Origin: CAIJMU01 sp035530275
Lineage (GTDB): Bacteria; Spirochaetota; Spirochaetia; Treponematales; Rectinemataceae
Assembly: GCA_035530275.1 (NCBI GenBank)
Contig: DATKVC010000007.1
Location: 1-64,000, forward strand
DNA: 64,000 nt
Reading direction: 5' to 3'
The notes under the pieces are model-generated. The model saw only the letters and a list, made by a program, of their open reading frames with translations, ran no database searches and was not told where the DNA came from. Positions 19,331 to 27,614 of this stretch are shown here, in pieces (position 1 is the first letter of the stretch; every line of letters begins with the position of its first letter). The position numbers and the translations under genes were made by a program.

Positions 19331-20142
19331 TCGAGCACCCAGGGCGCGAGGAGGACAGCGACCTTTTTTTCAAGATCGATGTCGCCGACGAATTCCTTGC
19401 GGAAGGGAACGAGGGCCTTCACTCCGGCACCCTCGGCTCCAGCCCTTCCCTCTTTTAAAACGACCTCGAGCAACGGATCGGAGCCGCCTTCGCAGACCGC
19501 GACCACCTGGCCGAATTCCGTTTTGCCATCCTCTGAGAGGAGGCGCAGGCCGACGAGGTCGGCGACATACCATTCGTCTTCGGCCAGAGGCGCCCCCTTG
19601 GCCCTGTCGACAATGAGCTCCATGCCGACGAGACGCTCGGCGGCCTCACGGGTCTCATAGCCCTCAAAGGCGAGGGTCAGTCCCCCGGGCCCTTCCTCGG
19701 CGCGAAGGATCTTGAGGCGCAGCCTCGCCGGGGCGAGAAGCTCCGACGCGCGCTCGAGATCGACGACCTTTATATTGAGGAAATGCTCACTCTCGCCCGA
19801 ATAGGACTGCACGTGAAGATCGCCATCGGTGCCCCTGGGCGCCCCCAGCCTGCCGATCGCAAAACGGCCGTCGGCGCGGATGCGACCCTCGGCGAGCGCC
19901 TCCGAATCGGCGACATCGGCCGCCTTGGCATGCCTGGCCGCACGCTCCCGATCCCTTTCGATGGAGAGGGCTGCTCGCCGCCAGGGATTTTCGGCTGTTT
20001 CGCCCGATCGCCCAGCCCTAGCCCCCCGTGGACCCGCTCCGAACGAAAGAGAGGGCCTCCCCTCGCTCGGGTGAGGCCCTCCAGTCTTGCGGCCGGGGCC
20101 GCCCCGGTTCCCGCCGGAACCGAGACTCCCGGATCCCTTCAT
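19327..20142 (-). CDS. rimM: Ribosome maturation factor RimM, N-terminally extended
   Basis: A 271-aa protein whose RimM domains start near residue 94 (FAIGRLGAPRGTDGDLHVQSYSGE) and include the PRC-barrel part (DEWYVADLVGLRLL, VPFRKEFVGDIDLEKK). RimM binds S19 and helps 30S head maturation. The preceding 93 residues are rich in Gly, Arg, Ser and charged residues and are not part of the family. The extension looks real because the ATG at 20142 overlaps the khpA stop by one base (TGATG), a coupling arrangement, and no good internal start is seen. Confidence 0.92.
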   Translation of the reverse strand: MKGSGSLGSGGNRGGPGRKTGGPHPSEGRPSLSFGAGPRGARAGRSGETAENPWRRAALSIERDRERAARHAKAADVADSEALAEGRIRADGRFAIGRLGAPRGTDGDLHVQSYSGESEHFLNIKVVDLERASELLAPARLRLKILRAEEGPGGLTLAFEGYETREAAERLVGMELIVDRAKGAPLAEDEWYVADLVGLRLLSEDGKTEFGQVVAVCEGGSDPLLEVVLKEGRAGAEGAGVKALVPFRKEFVGDIDLEKKVAVLLAPWVLE

Positions 20143-20375
20143 CAGTCGAGAATTTCGAGACTGACGCGCTTGCCGTCGGGCGACGCGGAGGCGGAAAGAA
20201 TGGTGCGGATCGCCTTGGCGATGCGACCATGCTTGCCGATGACCTTGCCCACGTCATCCGCTCCGACGCGGAGCTCGAGAATGGTGGCACGATCCTGCTC
20301 GATGACGTTGACCGTCACCGCCGCCGGATCATCCACGAGGGACTTGGCGATGTATTCGACGAGATCGCGTTCCAC
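20142..20375 (-). CDS. khpA: KH-domain RNA-binding protein KhpA
   Basis: A 77-aa single KH-domain protein with the GxxG loop as VIGKHGRIAKAIRT. It belongs to the KhpA (YlqC) family that sits between rpsP and rimM in many bacteria and binds RNA, often as a dimer with KhpB. Stop and next start overlap. Confidence 0.95.
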   Translation of the reverse strand: MERDLVEYIAKSLVDDPAAVTVNVIEQDRATILELRVGADDVGKVIGKHGRIAKAIRTILSASASPDGKRVSLEILD

Positions 20376-20426
20376 GATGTGCTCCTAAGCCGCGGCTCGC
20401 GCATCCTGCGCTTGCTCGCGGCATCG

Positions 20427-20445
20427 ACGAAGGCGGAGCCTTCGT
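20427..20445 (-). other. Hairpin in rpsP-khpA spacer
   Basis: An 8-bp perfect stem (ACGAAGGC / GCCTTCGT) with a three-base loop inside the 142-base rpsP-khpA gap. There is no T-run, so it is not a classical terminator. It may set differential expression of rpsP or be an mRNA-processing site. Confidence 0.4.
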
Positions 20446-20517
20446 CCGGTCGCTGCGCTCGGACATCCTGTCCTCGCATTTCGGAAAAGGCGAAGAATGG
20501 GTCCTGCGGCCGCCGCC

Positions 20518-20769
20518 TTACTTTACGTGGATTCCCTTTTTGTTGAGGAGGCCGCGCACCGTGTCGCTGGGCTGGGCGCCCTTACCGAGCCATTCCTTGG
20601 CCTTGGCCTCGTCGACGATGAGCTGCTTCTCACCCGCTTCGATCGGGTGATAGAGACCGATCTCGTCGAGGGTGCGCCCGTCGCGGGGGGTGCGGGAATC
20701 CATGATGACGATTCGATAGAAGGGACGGGCCTTCGCCCCGAAACGCTTGAGCCTGATCTTCACTGCCAT
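20518..20769 (-). CDS. rpsP: 30S ribosomal protein S16
   Basis: An 83-aa S16 protein (VKIRLKRFGAKARPFYRIVI, then RTLDEIGLYHP and the QPSDTVRGLLNKKG end). It is needed for 30S assembly. It is the first gene of the superoperon, with AGGAGG nine bases before the ATG and a promoter at 20892-20921. Confidence 0.98.
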   Translation of the reverse strand: MAVKIRLKRFGAKARPFYRIVIMDSRTPRDGRTLDEIGLYHPIEAGEKQLIVDEAKAKEWLGKGAQPSDTVRGLLNKKGIHVK

Positions 20770-20891
20770 GACTCTGTCCTCCTGTATGCTGCATGAATGC
20801 CCAGGGCCTTCACGGGGCTTCCCTTACGACTGCGCCGCTCCGCCAACCGGAACGGCCCCCGGACGGGAAGCCCGAGCGGGATGAATGAAAG

Positions 20892-20921
20892 TGTATACAC
20901 CGGAAGGAGGAGAAAGGTCAA
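20892..20921 (-). promoter_or_regulatory. Sigma70 promoter of the rpsP superoperon
   Basis: On the minus strand: TTGACC (20921-20916), an 18-base spacer, TATACA (20897-20892). Transcription should start near 20885, giving a leader of about 115 bases before rpsP. This is the only strong promoter seen before the ten-gene run. Confidence 0.75.
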
Positions 20922-20957
20922 CGCGGGGGAATCGGGTCGAGACCTACAGGTCCTTGC

Positions 20958-21119
20958 TCATTGTCCTCTTGACGAGTTCATGACAGTCTTTTCAGCCGAT
21001 TGCTGACAATGGAAGCATATCACCTCGATGCGCAAAGGGCGCATGGCAGTCAAGAATCGCGCACTTGCTTCGTCCTGATCGGCTAGCTCGAGCCACTCCA
21101 TGAAGGGGTCGACGCTCAC
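20958..21119 (-). pseudogene. Truncated HEPN-domain protein
   Basis: Only 53 residues remain of what looks like a HEPN toxin: FMEWLELADQDEASARFLT and then VICFHCQQSAEK, the classical HEPN helix, followed by an unrelated nine-residue end and stop. HEPN domains normally run to about 120 residues, and the RNase motif (Rx4-6H) lies in the missing C-terminal half. The GTG start overlaps the stop of the MNT gene (GTGA), the usual order of MNT-HEPN toxin-antitoxin pairs. The toxin is therefore very probably dead. Confidence 0.7.
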
Positions 21120-21433
21120 AGCGCAATCCCCTCTTTTTGGAGCTTCGATTCGAAACAGGAACCCGCCGCGATATACGCATCCCATTCCTCCCTAGAATAG
21201 GCAATGATATCCATAGCCCCTCGATATACGGGCAGGCATATTCTCCGCGCCTTTCTCATCACATCGATCTTCCTATCGGGCAATACCTCAAAAAGCAGAC
21301 AAATATCCAAATCGCTCGAGGCTGTTTCCGTTCCGTAGGCAACCGAACCGAAGAGCAGAATTGACGAAGGATTCATCTCAGCCCTGAGGCGGGCTGCGAC
21401 GCTGGCGGCTTCATCTCGCAGGCTTCGACTCAT
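21116..21433 (-). CDS. MNT-type nucleotidyltransferase antitoxin
   Basis: A 105-aa minimal nucleotidyltransferase with the signature GSVAYGTETASSDLDIC, giving the GS and the two catalytic aspartates; a third acidic residue is in GAMDIIA. MNT antitoxins neutralise HEPN RNases, in studied cases by AMPylating them. Its partner directly downstream is truncated, so this gene is probably an orphan relic with its own motif still intact. Confidence 0.85.
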   Translation of the reverse strand: MSRSLRDEAASVAARLRAEMNPSSILLFGSVAYGTETASSDLDICLLFEVLPDRKIDVMRKARRICLPVYRGAMDIIAYSREEWDAYIAAGSCFESKLQKEGIAL

Positions 21434-21544
21434 GCTTCAATAGTAACGATGGCTACCGAATCTGTCCATTCTTTGCCAATTGGAGACATTTCCTCGCCCA
21501 TTGACATGGTCAAGCATGGAATGCGGCGGCAGTTCACCTGCCAT

Positions 21545-22447
21545 TTATGCCAGTTGGGCGATATCATCAAGCGAGAGCCCCGTGGTCGCCGCGATGGTAT
21601 CGGCCGGGAGTCCCAGATCGCGCATCCTTCGTGCAATCACCCTTTGGGCTTCGGCTTCCCCTTCCGCCTTTCCTTCCGCCATCCCCTCCGCCATCCCTGC
21701 TGCCTTACCTTCCGCCAAACCCTCTTCCCAAGCAACATTGCGAAGGGTGTTCTGTTCCAGTCGCCATTTCAGACGACCTTCGTAGGTTTCGCGGAGTTCG
21801 TCATCGGCCATGAATTTCTTGTAGGCCGAATCGAACTCGGCAAGCAAGCGATCCGTTTCCGCAAGGCTTCTCGACATCGCCTCATCCTCCCCTTCCACTT
21901 GCATCAAAGTTAACCATTTTTCCAGCTCTCCGCAATTCCGGGTAGGGGGAAGAAGGGGCAATTCTAGAAGCAGGATGTTCAGCTGTTCCGAAAGGACGGA
22001 ATAGGTCGACATCGATTCGGTCCAGGTCGAAACATCGACAGGCCTGAACAACTTGGGCAACTGGCGTCGATCCGGCATCAGCACAAAATCCATGATCCAG
22101 ATCGTCACGACGGGCTTGAGATCCCGGTACTCCTCGCCTTCGAGCATTTGCGAGCCGTAGATCCTGCTCCAATAATACAGAGCCCGTTCGGCGAAGCCGG
22201 GGTGCTTGGCTATCTGGATTTCGAGGTTGAAGACTCGGCCCATTTCGTCCTCGGCCCTGAGGTCGAGGACGGAATCCTTGTCCTTGACGAACTGCTTGAG
22301 GAGAAAGGGCGTCTTTAGGCTGATGGTAGAAGCTAGGGGTAGACCCGCCCTTTCGAGGACGAGATTGACGAAGGCCTTGAGAAGCTCCCTGCGTTCCTCC
22401 GATCCGAAAATGTACTTGAAGACCATATCGTTGATGGCGCGGTGCAT
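21545..22447 (-). CDS. Rpn family recombination-promoting nuclease/putative transposase
   Basis: A 300-aa protein of the Rpn/PDDEXK_2 family. It has DMVFKYIFGSEERRELLKAFVN at the N-terminus, the nuclease core LDLRAEDEMGRVFNLEIQI (D...E-x-Q), and ALYYWSRIYGSQMLEGEEY. A short low-complexity AEGKAEGMAEG run precedes the C-terminal GLPADTIAATTGLSLDDI helix pair, typical of these proteins. Members are metal-dependent DNases linked to RecA-independent recombination and proposed to act in phage defence; they often vary between strains. It appears intact and marks the start of the accessory region. Confidence 0.88.
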   Translation of the reverse strand: MHRAINDMVFKYIFGSEERRELLKAFVNLVLERAGLPLASTISLKTPFLLKQFVKDKDSVLDLRAEDEMGRVFNLEIQIAKHPGFAERALYYWSRIYGSQMLEGEEYRDLKPVVTIWIMDFVLMPDRRQLPKLFRPVDVSTWTESMSTYSVLSEQLNILLLELPLLPPTRNCGELEKWLTLMQVEGEDEAMSRSLAETDRLLAEFDSAYKKFMADDELRETYEGRLKWRLEQNTLRNVAWEEGLAEGKAAGMAEGMAEGKAEGEAEAQRVIARRMRDLGLPADTIAATTGLSLDDIAQLA

Positions 22448-22582
22448 GGCTGCCTCCAGAACAGCTACGCCATCGACGCAGCATTTCGCTTCAAGCAGAC
22501 TTGCGACTTTAATTTGCCATCGCCATACGGATCACCGACTAAGCGGTCCCGGCCGAGGAGCAGGGCATCGGTGCGATCATAG

Positions 22583-23317
22583 CCTGGAGATTGCAGAATC
22601 CACTGGCTGCGGGGCGGATTCCCCCGCTCATTCCTTGCCAATTCGAATGCGGTGGCCTGGCGCTGGCTCGACGCGTATAGAAGGAGCATCGTCGAACGCG
22701 ACATCCCCGGCTACGGCCTTCGGGTTCCGGCAGCCACTCTCGATCGTTTCTGGAATTTCCTCGCCCATTGGCATGGCCAAACGTGGAACGCGGCAGAACT
22801 CGGGCGGGCCCTCGGCGGTAGTCCGGGTACCGCCACCCATTATCGAGACATCCTGGCAGGAACCTATATGATCAGGGTCCTCCAACCTTGGTTCGAGAAC
22901 CTTTCCAAGCGCCAGACCAAGGCTCCGAAAATCTATTTCCGCGATTCGGGGCTCCTGCATCGCTTTCTCGGAATCGGCGACATGGAAAGCCTGCGAGCCC
23001 ATCCGCGCTATGGGGCGAGTTGGGAAGGTTATGCGCTCGAGCAGATCCTCGCCGTCCATGGCGAGCGCGATGCCTATTTTTGGTCGACCCAAGGCGGAGC
23101 CGAGCTCGACCTTCTCCTCTTCAGAAATGGGAAACGCTGGGGATTCGAATTCAAATGCACCGATGCGCCTTCGATGACGAAATCGATGCACATCGCTCTT
23201 GAGGACCTTCGACTGGAACGCCTGTGGATCGTCTATCCTGGCGAGGCGGGATACCTTCTCGCGGACAAGGTCCAGGCCCTGCCGCTGCGCAATCTCGGGA
23301 CGATCACCTTCGCTTGA
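22583..23317 (+). pseudogene. Decayed AAA ATPase with DUF4143 domain (C-terminal part)
   Basis: The reading from WLRGGFPRSFLANSN (22604) through VERDIPGYGLRVP, KAPKIYFRDSGLLHRFLG, YGASWEGYALEQIL and GGAELDLLLFRNGKRWGFEFK to the stop at 23317 is the C-terminal two thirds of the AAA_14-DUF4143 family. The N-terminal P-loop ATPase domain is absent; a stop codon lies just before 22583 and nothing like a Walker A precedes it. An ATG at 22652 could start a fragment, but function is unlikely. A second remnant of the same family lies at 31282-32163. Confidence 0.75.
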
Positions 23318-23788
23318 AAGCCGGATGGCAGAGGATTCCAGATGCGAAGAGATTAGGGAATGCGATATTAACTTAACTATGAGATTTGAGGGCGAGCTCC
23401 AGCCCGTGAGGCGCTTGAATATAAATCTCCCAGCCCATGCGAGCGAAGGGCAGCATTCAGAAATTTAATCATATTTGTACTAATTTCAATTCACGCTAAT
23501 CCGCCCGTCTTCTTGGACCAATCGCCGCTGCCAAGAAATCTACAAACCTCGGGCAAAGAAAAGTCCGACAAACGACGTGCCAAGATACAAATCGTTAACT
23601 GACAAGATAATAGCACCGCGACCGCTAGCTTCTAGATGCCAAAGATGCAAACCTATCCAATTGAAAGCTAATATTAATTAACTGCAATTATTTCTATTTG
23701 GACCGAATTTTCGGGATGCCAAATGCGATTATCTTAATATCACTTATCATGGTTATATTTTATTAATCTTATAATTACACTGATTTTC
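23318..23788. other. AT-rich spacer without a recognised gene
   Basis: About 470 bases with clearly lower G+C than anything around it (runs such as attaattaactgcaat near 23670-23690). No coding potential or repeats were recognised. The composition fits acquired DNA or a protein-bound regulatory stretch upstream of the first cytochrome gene. Confidence 0.6.
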
Positions 23789-23817
23789 TTGACGTCACTC
23801 TTCCTTCGTGTTACAAG
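23789..23817 (+). promoter_or_regulatory. Promoter of hexaheme lipoprotein gene 1
   Basis: TTGACG (23789-23794), 17-base spacer, TACAAG (23812-23817). The last 14 spacer bases (CTCTTCCTTCGTGT) and the -10 are identical to the promoter of the second cytochrome gene at 25807-25835, which suggests coregulation beyond the core boxes. Confidence 0.65.
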
Positions 23818-23824
23818 TTTGCTT

Positions 23825-23910
23825 GCGAATCTTTTTCGGACGATTCGCCCCGACCGAAACCCACGGCATGGGGTCGCGGTTACTTCGGCGGGATACCTAA
23901 CAGAAGGAGT
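23825..23910 (+). other. Structured 5' leader of cytochrome gene 1
   Basis: Beginning at the expected transcription start: stem GCGAATC/GATTCGC (23825-23831 with 23842-23848), a second hairpin CGAC...CCCA/TGGG-GTCG (23851-23876), then GGTTAC, GGATACCTA and the ribosome site AGAAGGAG. The second cytochrome leader has the same order of elements with different stem sequences. It does not match a riboswitch class I can name. Confidence 0.45.
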
Positions 23911-23914
23911 AACC

Positions 23915-25408
23915 ATGAAGAAGTGGGGCATTCTACTTCTCGCTGGGCTCGCGGGCGTATTTGTACTAGCCGGTTGCCAGCAGCCTACCGATCTCTCGAA
24001 TTATGCGAAGCTTAGCGATTTGCAGAACACCAAGGTGGATTGCCAGGTCTGCCATGTGTCCTCGTATGTCACCAACGGCGATTACGCTCTCGCCAATACG
24101 ACCCAATTCCCGTCTGCGACCAAAGAATCGGAATATCTCTTCTCCGGTCACAATCTCGGTCTTCGCGAAGACTTTTTCTCATCGGCTATCCTCGTCTCGA
24201 CGCCGTCCATCAATAACGGCGCGCAGGATGAGACCAGCGCGAGCTGTTCCAAGTGCCACACTGGCGACGGTTTTGTAGACTGGGTAAAGAATGGTAGCTC
24301 CTCGGCCAGCGATCCCAATGCTTCTATTGCGACGACCGCGACCAACGCAGTGACTGTCTCGGGAACTACAACTTATAGCGGCGAGATCGGCTGCACCGCC
24401 TGCCATGATCCCATGTACAACGGGAATTACAATCTCCGGACCACAGCAGCGGCTGTCATGCCCAGCGGAAACACCTACAGCTCTGGCGGTAAAGGCAACC
24501 TCTGCGCTACCTGCCACCAGGACCGCACCACCGTTTCCCAGCTCGCCGCAAAGTTCACCCCGGCAGGCACCAATACCTATGTTTCGCCGTTCAGCGCCTA
24601 TGGCGCGACCCACCATGGACCGCAGTCCGATTTCCTCCTTGGCGTGGACAATTCCGGATTCTCGACGACCAACGCCAACGGCTACAAAATCAACAATGCC
24701 GCCCCAGCCTTCGCTCAAAGCCCGCACTACGTGCAGGATTCTTGCGTGACGTGCCATGTGCTTGAGAATAGCAGCACCACCGCGGGAGAGCAGTCCAGCC
24801 ATGGAATGTATCTCCTCACGGCATCGGCAGCAAATACTCCTGTCGATCATATCTCAACCTGCGCCTATTGCCATGACACCGCCAGTGCGACCAACATCGG
24901 AATTGCCAGCGGCACCTTCCCCTATGTTTCGACTGGCACCTCTTTCCAGACAGCAATCGGGTCTGGTGGCGGGCAGGAGCTTGCCGACATTTACCAGGCT
25001 TATTCCACGCTCCTTAACTACTTCGCCGTTTCCGGCAACTTCACTGGATCTGCAACGACCGCCACAGCAGCGACCGCGGCTCCAGTCAGCGTGACTACTA
25101 CGATCGTCAGCACAGGTCTGTCGGATATCTCCAACAGATTCAACGTCGACTGGGCGTATCACGGCACTGGCTACTATCTCACCCCGAGTCAGGCCCAGGC
25201 ATACTGGAATCTCATGCTCTTCGCCGAAGATAAGAGCGTCGGCGTCCATAATCCTGTCTACGCATCCCAGCTCCTTTTTGACGCGATCACCCTCATCAAC
25301 GCTGATACCGCGACCTTCGCCCACACCGGTAGCACTGTTGCAGCCGCTACCACTTGGCCGACGGCGGGGCTCGCCATGCCAACCGATTGGACGGCCAGGC
25401 CCAACTGA
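23915..25408 (+). CDS. Hexaheme c-type cytochrome lipoprotein (copy 1)
   Basis: A 497-aa exported lipoprotein. The signal peptide MKKWGILLLAGLAGVFVLAGC ends in a lipobox with the acylated Cys at residue 21. Six CxxCH haem sites follow (CQVCH, CSKCH, CTACH, CATCH, CVTCH, CAYCH), spread over the first 330 residues with Thr/Ser/Ala-rich linkers. Distal histidines such as THHGPQSDF and SPHY may supply axial ligands. The C-terminal domain carries AYWNLMLFAEDKSVGVHNP. It is paralogous to the next gene (same signal, haem order and ending). It is probably an outer-membrane or surface electron carrier; redox partner unknown. GAAGGAG precedes the ATG. Confidence 0.9.
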   Translation: MKKWGILLLAGLAGVFVLAGCQQPTDLSNYAKLSDLQNTKVDCQVCHVSSYVTNGDYALANTTQFPSATKESEYLFSGHNLGLREDFFSSAILVSTPSINNGAQDETSASCSKCHTGDGFVDWVKNGSSSASDPNASIATTATNAVTVSGTTTYSGEIGCTACHDPMYNGNYNLRTTAAAVMPSGNTYSSGGKGNLCATCHQDRTTVSQLAAKFTPAGTNTYVSPFSAYGATHHGPQSDFLLGVDNSGFSTTNANGYKINNAAPAFAQSPHYVQDSCVTCHVLENSSTTAGEQSSHGMYLLTASAANTPVDHISTCAYCHDTASATNIGIASGTFPYVSTGTSFQTAIGSGGGQELADIYQAYSTLLNYFAVSGNFTGSATTATAATAAPVSVTTTIVSTGLSDISNRFNVDWAYHGTGYYLTPSQAQAYWNLMLFAEDKSVGVHNPVYASQLLFDAITLINADTATFAHTGSTVAAATTWPTAGLAMPTDWTARPN

Positions 25409-25428
25409 GCTCAGCCTTATCTGATCTG

Positions 25429-25459
25429 AAAGGGGGCCCCGAAAGGGGCCTCTTTTTTT
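25429..25459 (+). terminator. Rho-independent terminator after cytochrome 1
   Basis: A GGCCCC-GAAA-GGGGCC hairpin extended by G-T and A-T pairs, followed by TCTTTTTTT. The same loop and core recur after the second cytochrome gene. Confidence 0.9.
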
Positions 25460-25806
25460 GCCTATGAGTGATCCATGGGAGACAGTTTTCAGGAAAGACC
25501 GTGTCCGGTGAGGTGGACTGGCCCGGAATTAGACCGAAATCCGGATCTCCTCCGCGACAGCGATTTTGTCGAATCGCCGAAAAATCGAGCACTAGATGGG
25601 AATTTGCAATAGCAGCACGAAGAGATAGCGGACCACGGCGCGCGCTCCGGTTCCCCCTGCACTGTTCGCGAGACTCATGATCGTTGTGCCCAAGTCCCTG
25701 GCATCAGGCTCGTTGGATTTGAAGAATTTGGGCGAGCGGAAGAATCCTTGACTGAGCAGGGCTAATTATATATCGATATTTTATAGGTTACATGACTTAA
25801 TATTTA
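25460..25806. other. Spacer without recognised gene between cytochrome genes
   Basis: About 350 bases. Short open stretches on both strands show no family likeness. The last 50 bases before the promoter turn strongly AT-rich, as they do before the first cytochrome gene. Confidence 0.5.
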
Positions 25807-25835
25807 TTGACCGACCTCTTCCTTCGTGTTACAAG
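25807..25835 (+). promoter_or_regulatory. Promoter of hexaheme lipoprotein gene 2
   Basis: TTGACC (25807-25812), 17-base spacer, TACAAG (25830-25835). The spacer end and -10 match the promoter at 23789-23817. Confidence 0.65.
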
Positions 25836-25841
25836 TTTATC

Positions 25842-25921
25842 GCCGCTCCATCAAGTGGCGGCCCAGTCTATAACAGGCGGTGATAACCGCAGGTTACGCG
25901 ACCGGATACCTAGAGGAGGAG
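25842..25921 (+). other. Structured 5' leader of cytochrome gene 2
   Basis: The first hairpin, GCCGCT/AGTGGC (25842-25847 with 25854-25859), starts at the predicted +1. The second, GCGGT-GATA-ACCGC, is at 25877-25890. Then come GGTTAC, GGATACCTA and GAGGAGGAG. The layout mirrors the leader at 23825. Confidence 0.45.
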
Positions 25922-25926
25922 AATTC

Positions 25927-27414
25927 ATGAAGAAGTGGGGCATTCTACTTCTGGCTGGGCTCGTCGGAGCCTTTGTGTTGACGGGTTGCCAGCCCGCTGT
26001 CGATCTTTCGGGGTACGCAAAACTTACTGACGTCCCGAATTGCGCTACCTGCCATGTCGGTCCGACATCCAAGGTCGCGATCAACACCGCCGGCTACGAA
26101 AAATCAGGCCACTTTCTCGGCACGCGCGAGTACGATTATACTGCGGCGGAATACGGCAACTCCGGCAGCCACGCAGATGGCGAGTACAAGGCCGATTGCG
26201 CGAAGTGTCATACCGGACCCGGGTTTACGCGCTGGCAGGCCGTCGGTCCCTCAGCCTTCAATTGGACCAGCAGTTATGAATCTTACATCGACTACGGCAA
26301 ACTTGTTAACATGACCTTGAATTCGTCGACTGCTCCTGTTACTGGGCTAGACCTCAAGATCACCTGCTACACCTGCCATACCCAGGGACATACCCTAGCC
26401 GGAGGGGAAGCATCTGTCGCCCTGCCAAGCGGTATGTCGGCCGATCTTATTACGGCTACTGGCGTCGGAACTGCCACAAAGACCCAAGTTACCGCATATT
26501 CCAGCTCGGTCAATTTCGACGGAGGCGCAGGCAGCCTTTGTGCCAATTGCCACCAGAACCGCGATACCCCAGAAGACCGCAACTATAAGATCGGAACAGT
26601 TGTCAATTCAACGTCCGCTGGTACCGGCACAGTGCTCAACGGTATCGTTGGCACTCCCACTACCAATACCTATGTAACTTATAGCGGTCCCCATCATGGG
26701 CCCCAATCTGACTTCCTCCTCGGAGCCTCATCCGCTGGAAAGGTCACTGGTTTCGCTAACGGTTACGCGATCGACTATACGACGACTGGTACGACGAATC
26801 CGACTTTCGCCACGAGCCCCCACTATACTTACGTTACCGATACCTGCGCCGCCTGCCATGTGAATGACAACGCCTCTTCGGGGCACGCCAATTATCTGAC
26901 CTCCGCCACCGGGGTTGATGAGGTCGCCGTGTGCCAGACCTGCCATACTTCCACCGCCGACAAGGCCGCGACGAAGTTCATCAATATCAATACGGCGTCT
27001 TTCGACCTCAACACGATTGAGACTGCCAAGATCACCCTGCTTACCTTCTTTGGAAATCCCGCGTACTTCCCTGCCTCAGCCACGGCCACCACCATTGGCG
27101 GCGCTGCCTCCGGCCCCGTTCAGGCTCTTAATGCCACCGGGACCAAGGTCGCGGGCCAATACACGCCAACAGCCACAACCGCTGTCTGGCTCAAAGATTG
27201 GGACTTTGGCACCAAGATCATGACCAGCAACGAGGCCCAGGCCTTCTGGAACTTCTCTCTCTTCACCGAAGATAGAAGCCTTGGCGTGCACAACCCCGTG
27301 TACGCCGCACAGCTCCTCTATGATGCGATCCAGCTGATCAACGTCGATGCGGAAGTCGGCGGGGTCACGGGATGGGTAGATCTCGCTTCTCCCTGGGCTT
27401 CCCGGCCCCAATAA
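25927..27414 (+). CDS. Hexaheme c-type cytochrome lipoprotein (copy 2)
   Basis: A 495-aa lipoprotein with a near-identical signal peptide (MKKWGILLLAGLVGAFVLTGC, Cys21 acylated) and six CxxCH sites (CATCH, CAKCH, CYTCH, CANCH, CAACH, CQTCH). The shared block YSGPHHGPQSDFLLGA and the C-terminal AFWNFSLFTEDRSLGVHNP show that it is a paralogue of the preceding cytochrome, though linkers have diverged. The separate but matching promoter and leader imply that both copies are made together. It probably works in extracytoplasmic electron transfer with the beta-barrel/13-heme operon 1 kb downstream. Confidence 0.9.
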   Translation: MKKWGILLLAGLVGAFVLTGCQPAVDLSGYAKLTDVPNCATCHVGPTSKVAINTAGYEKSGHFLGTREYDYTAAEYGNSGSHADGEYKADCAKCHTGPGFTRWQAVGPSAFNWTSSYESYIDYGKLVNMTLNSSTAPVTGLDLKITCYTCHTQGHTLAGGEASVALPSGMSADLITATGVGTATKTQVTAYSSSVNFDGGAGSLCANCHQNRDTPEDRNYKIGTVVNSTSAGTGTVLNGIVGTPTTNTYVTYSGPHHGPQSDFLLGASSAGKVTGFANGYAIDYTTTGTTNPTFATSPHYTYVTDTCAACHVNDNASSGHANYLTSATGVDEVAVCQTCHTSTADKAATKFININTASFDLNTIETAKITLLTFFGNPAYFPASATATTIGGAASGPVQALNATGTKVAGQYTPTATTAVWLKDWDFGTKIMTSNEAQAFWNFSLFTEDRSLGVHNPVYAAQLLYDAIQLINVDAEVGGVTGWVDLASPWASRPQ

Positions 27415-27438
27415 GTCCCTTTCTCTCTGAGTTGAACG

Positions 27439-27470
27439 GGAGGTCCCGAAAGGGGCCTCCTATTTATTTT
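27439..27470 (+). terminator. Rho-independent terminator after cytochrome 2
   Basis: Stem GGAGGTCCC/GGGGCCTCC with a GAAA loop (27439-27460), followed by TATTTATTTT. Confidence 0.88.
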
Positions 27471-27568
27471 CGCGTGATCCTCGCCGCTGTGAAGCCCACA
27501 GACGAGAAACTCGGCCGAACCTCCCATGGCTATTGCCTGACCATTGGACTACGCCCCTAGCCTTTTAC

Positions 27569-27597
27569 TTGCCTAGTCAGACTAGTCGCATTATCCT
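27569..27597 (+). promoter_or_regulatory. Promoter and palindromic operator of the phd-PIN operon
   Basis: TTGCCT (27569-27574), 17-base spacer, TATCCT (27592-27597). Between them lies the odd palindrome CTAGTC-A-GACTAG (27573-27585), well placed for autorepression by the Phd-type antitoxin. The resulting leader is only about ten bases and carries AGGAGG. Confidence 0.6.
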
Positions 27598-27614
27598 TGA
27601 CCTAGGAGGTGTCA

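Noticed and set aside
22448..22582. N-terminal ATPase part of the first DUF4143 gene
   Set aside because: All three plus-strand frames are interrupted by stops or lack a Walker motif, so the ATPase half is gone.
23825..23910. c-di-GMP/cGAMP (GEMM) riboswitch before the cytochrome genes
   Set aside because: GEMM elements do precede multiheme cytochromes in Geobacter, but the conserved GEMM core and tetraloop-receptor sequence are not found here.
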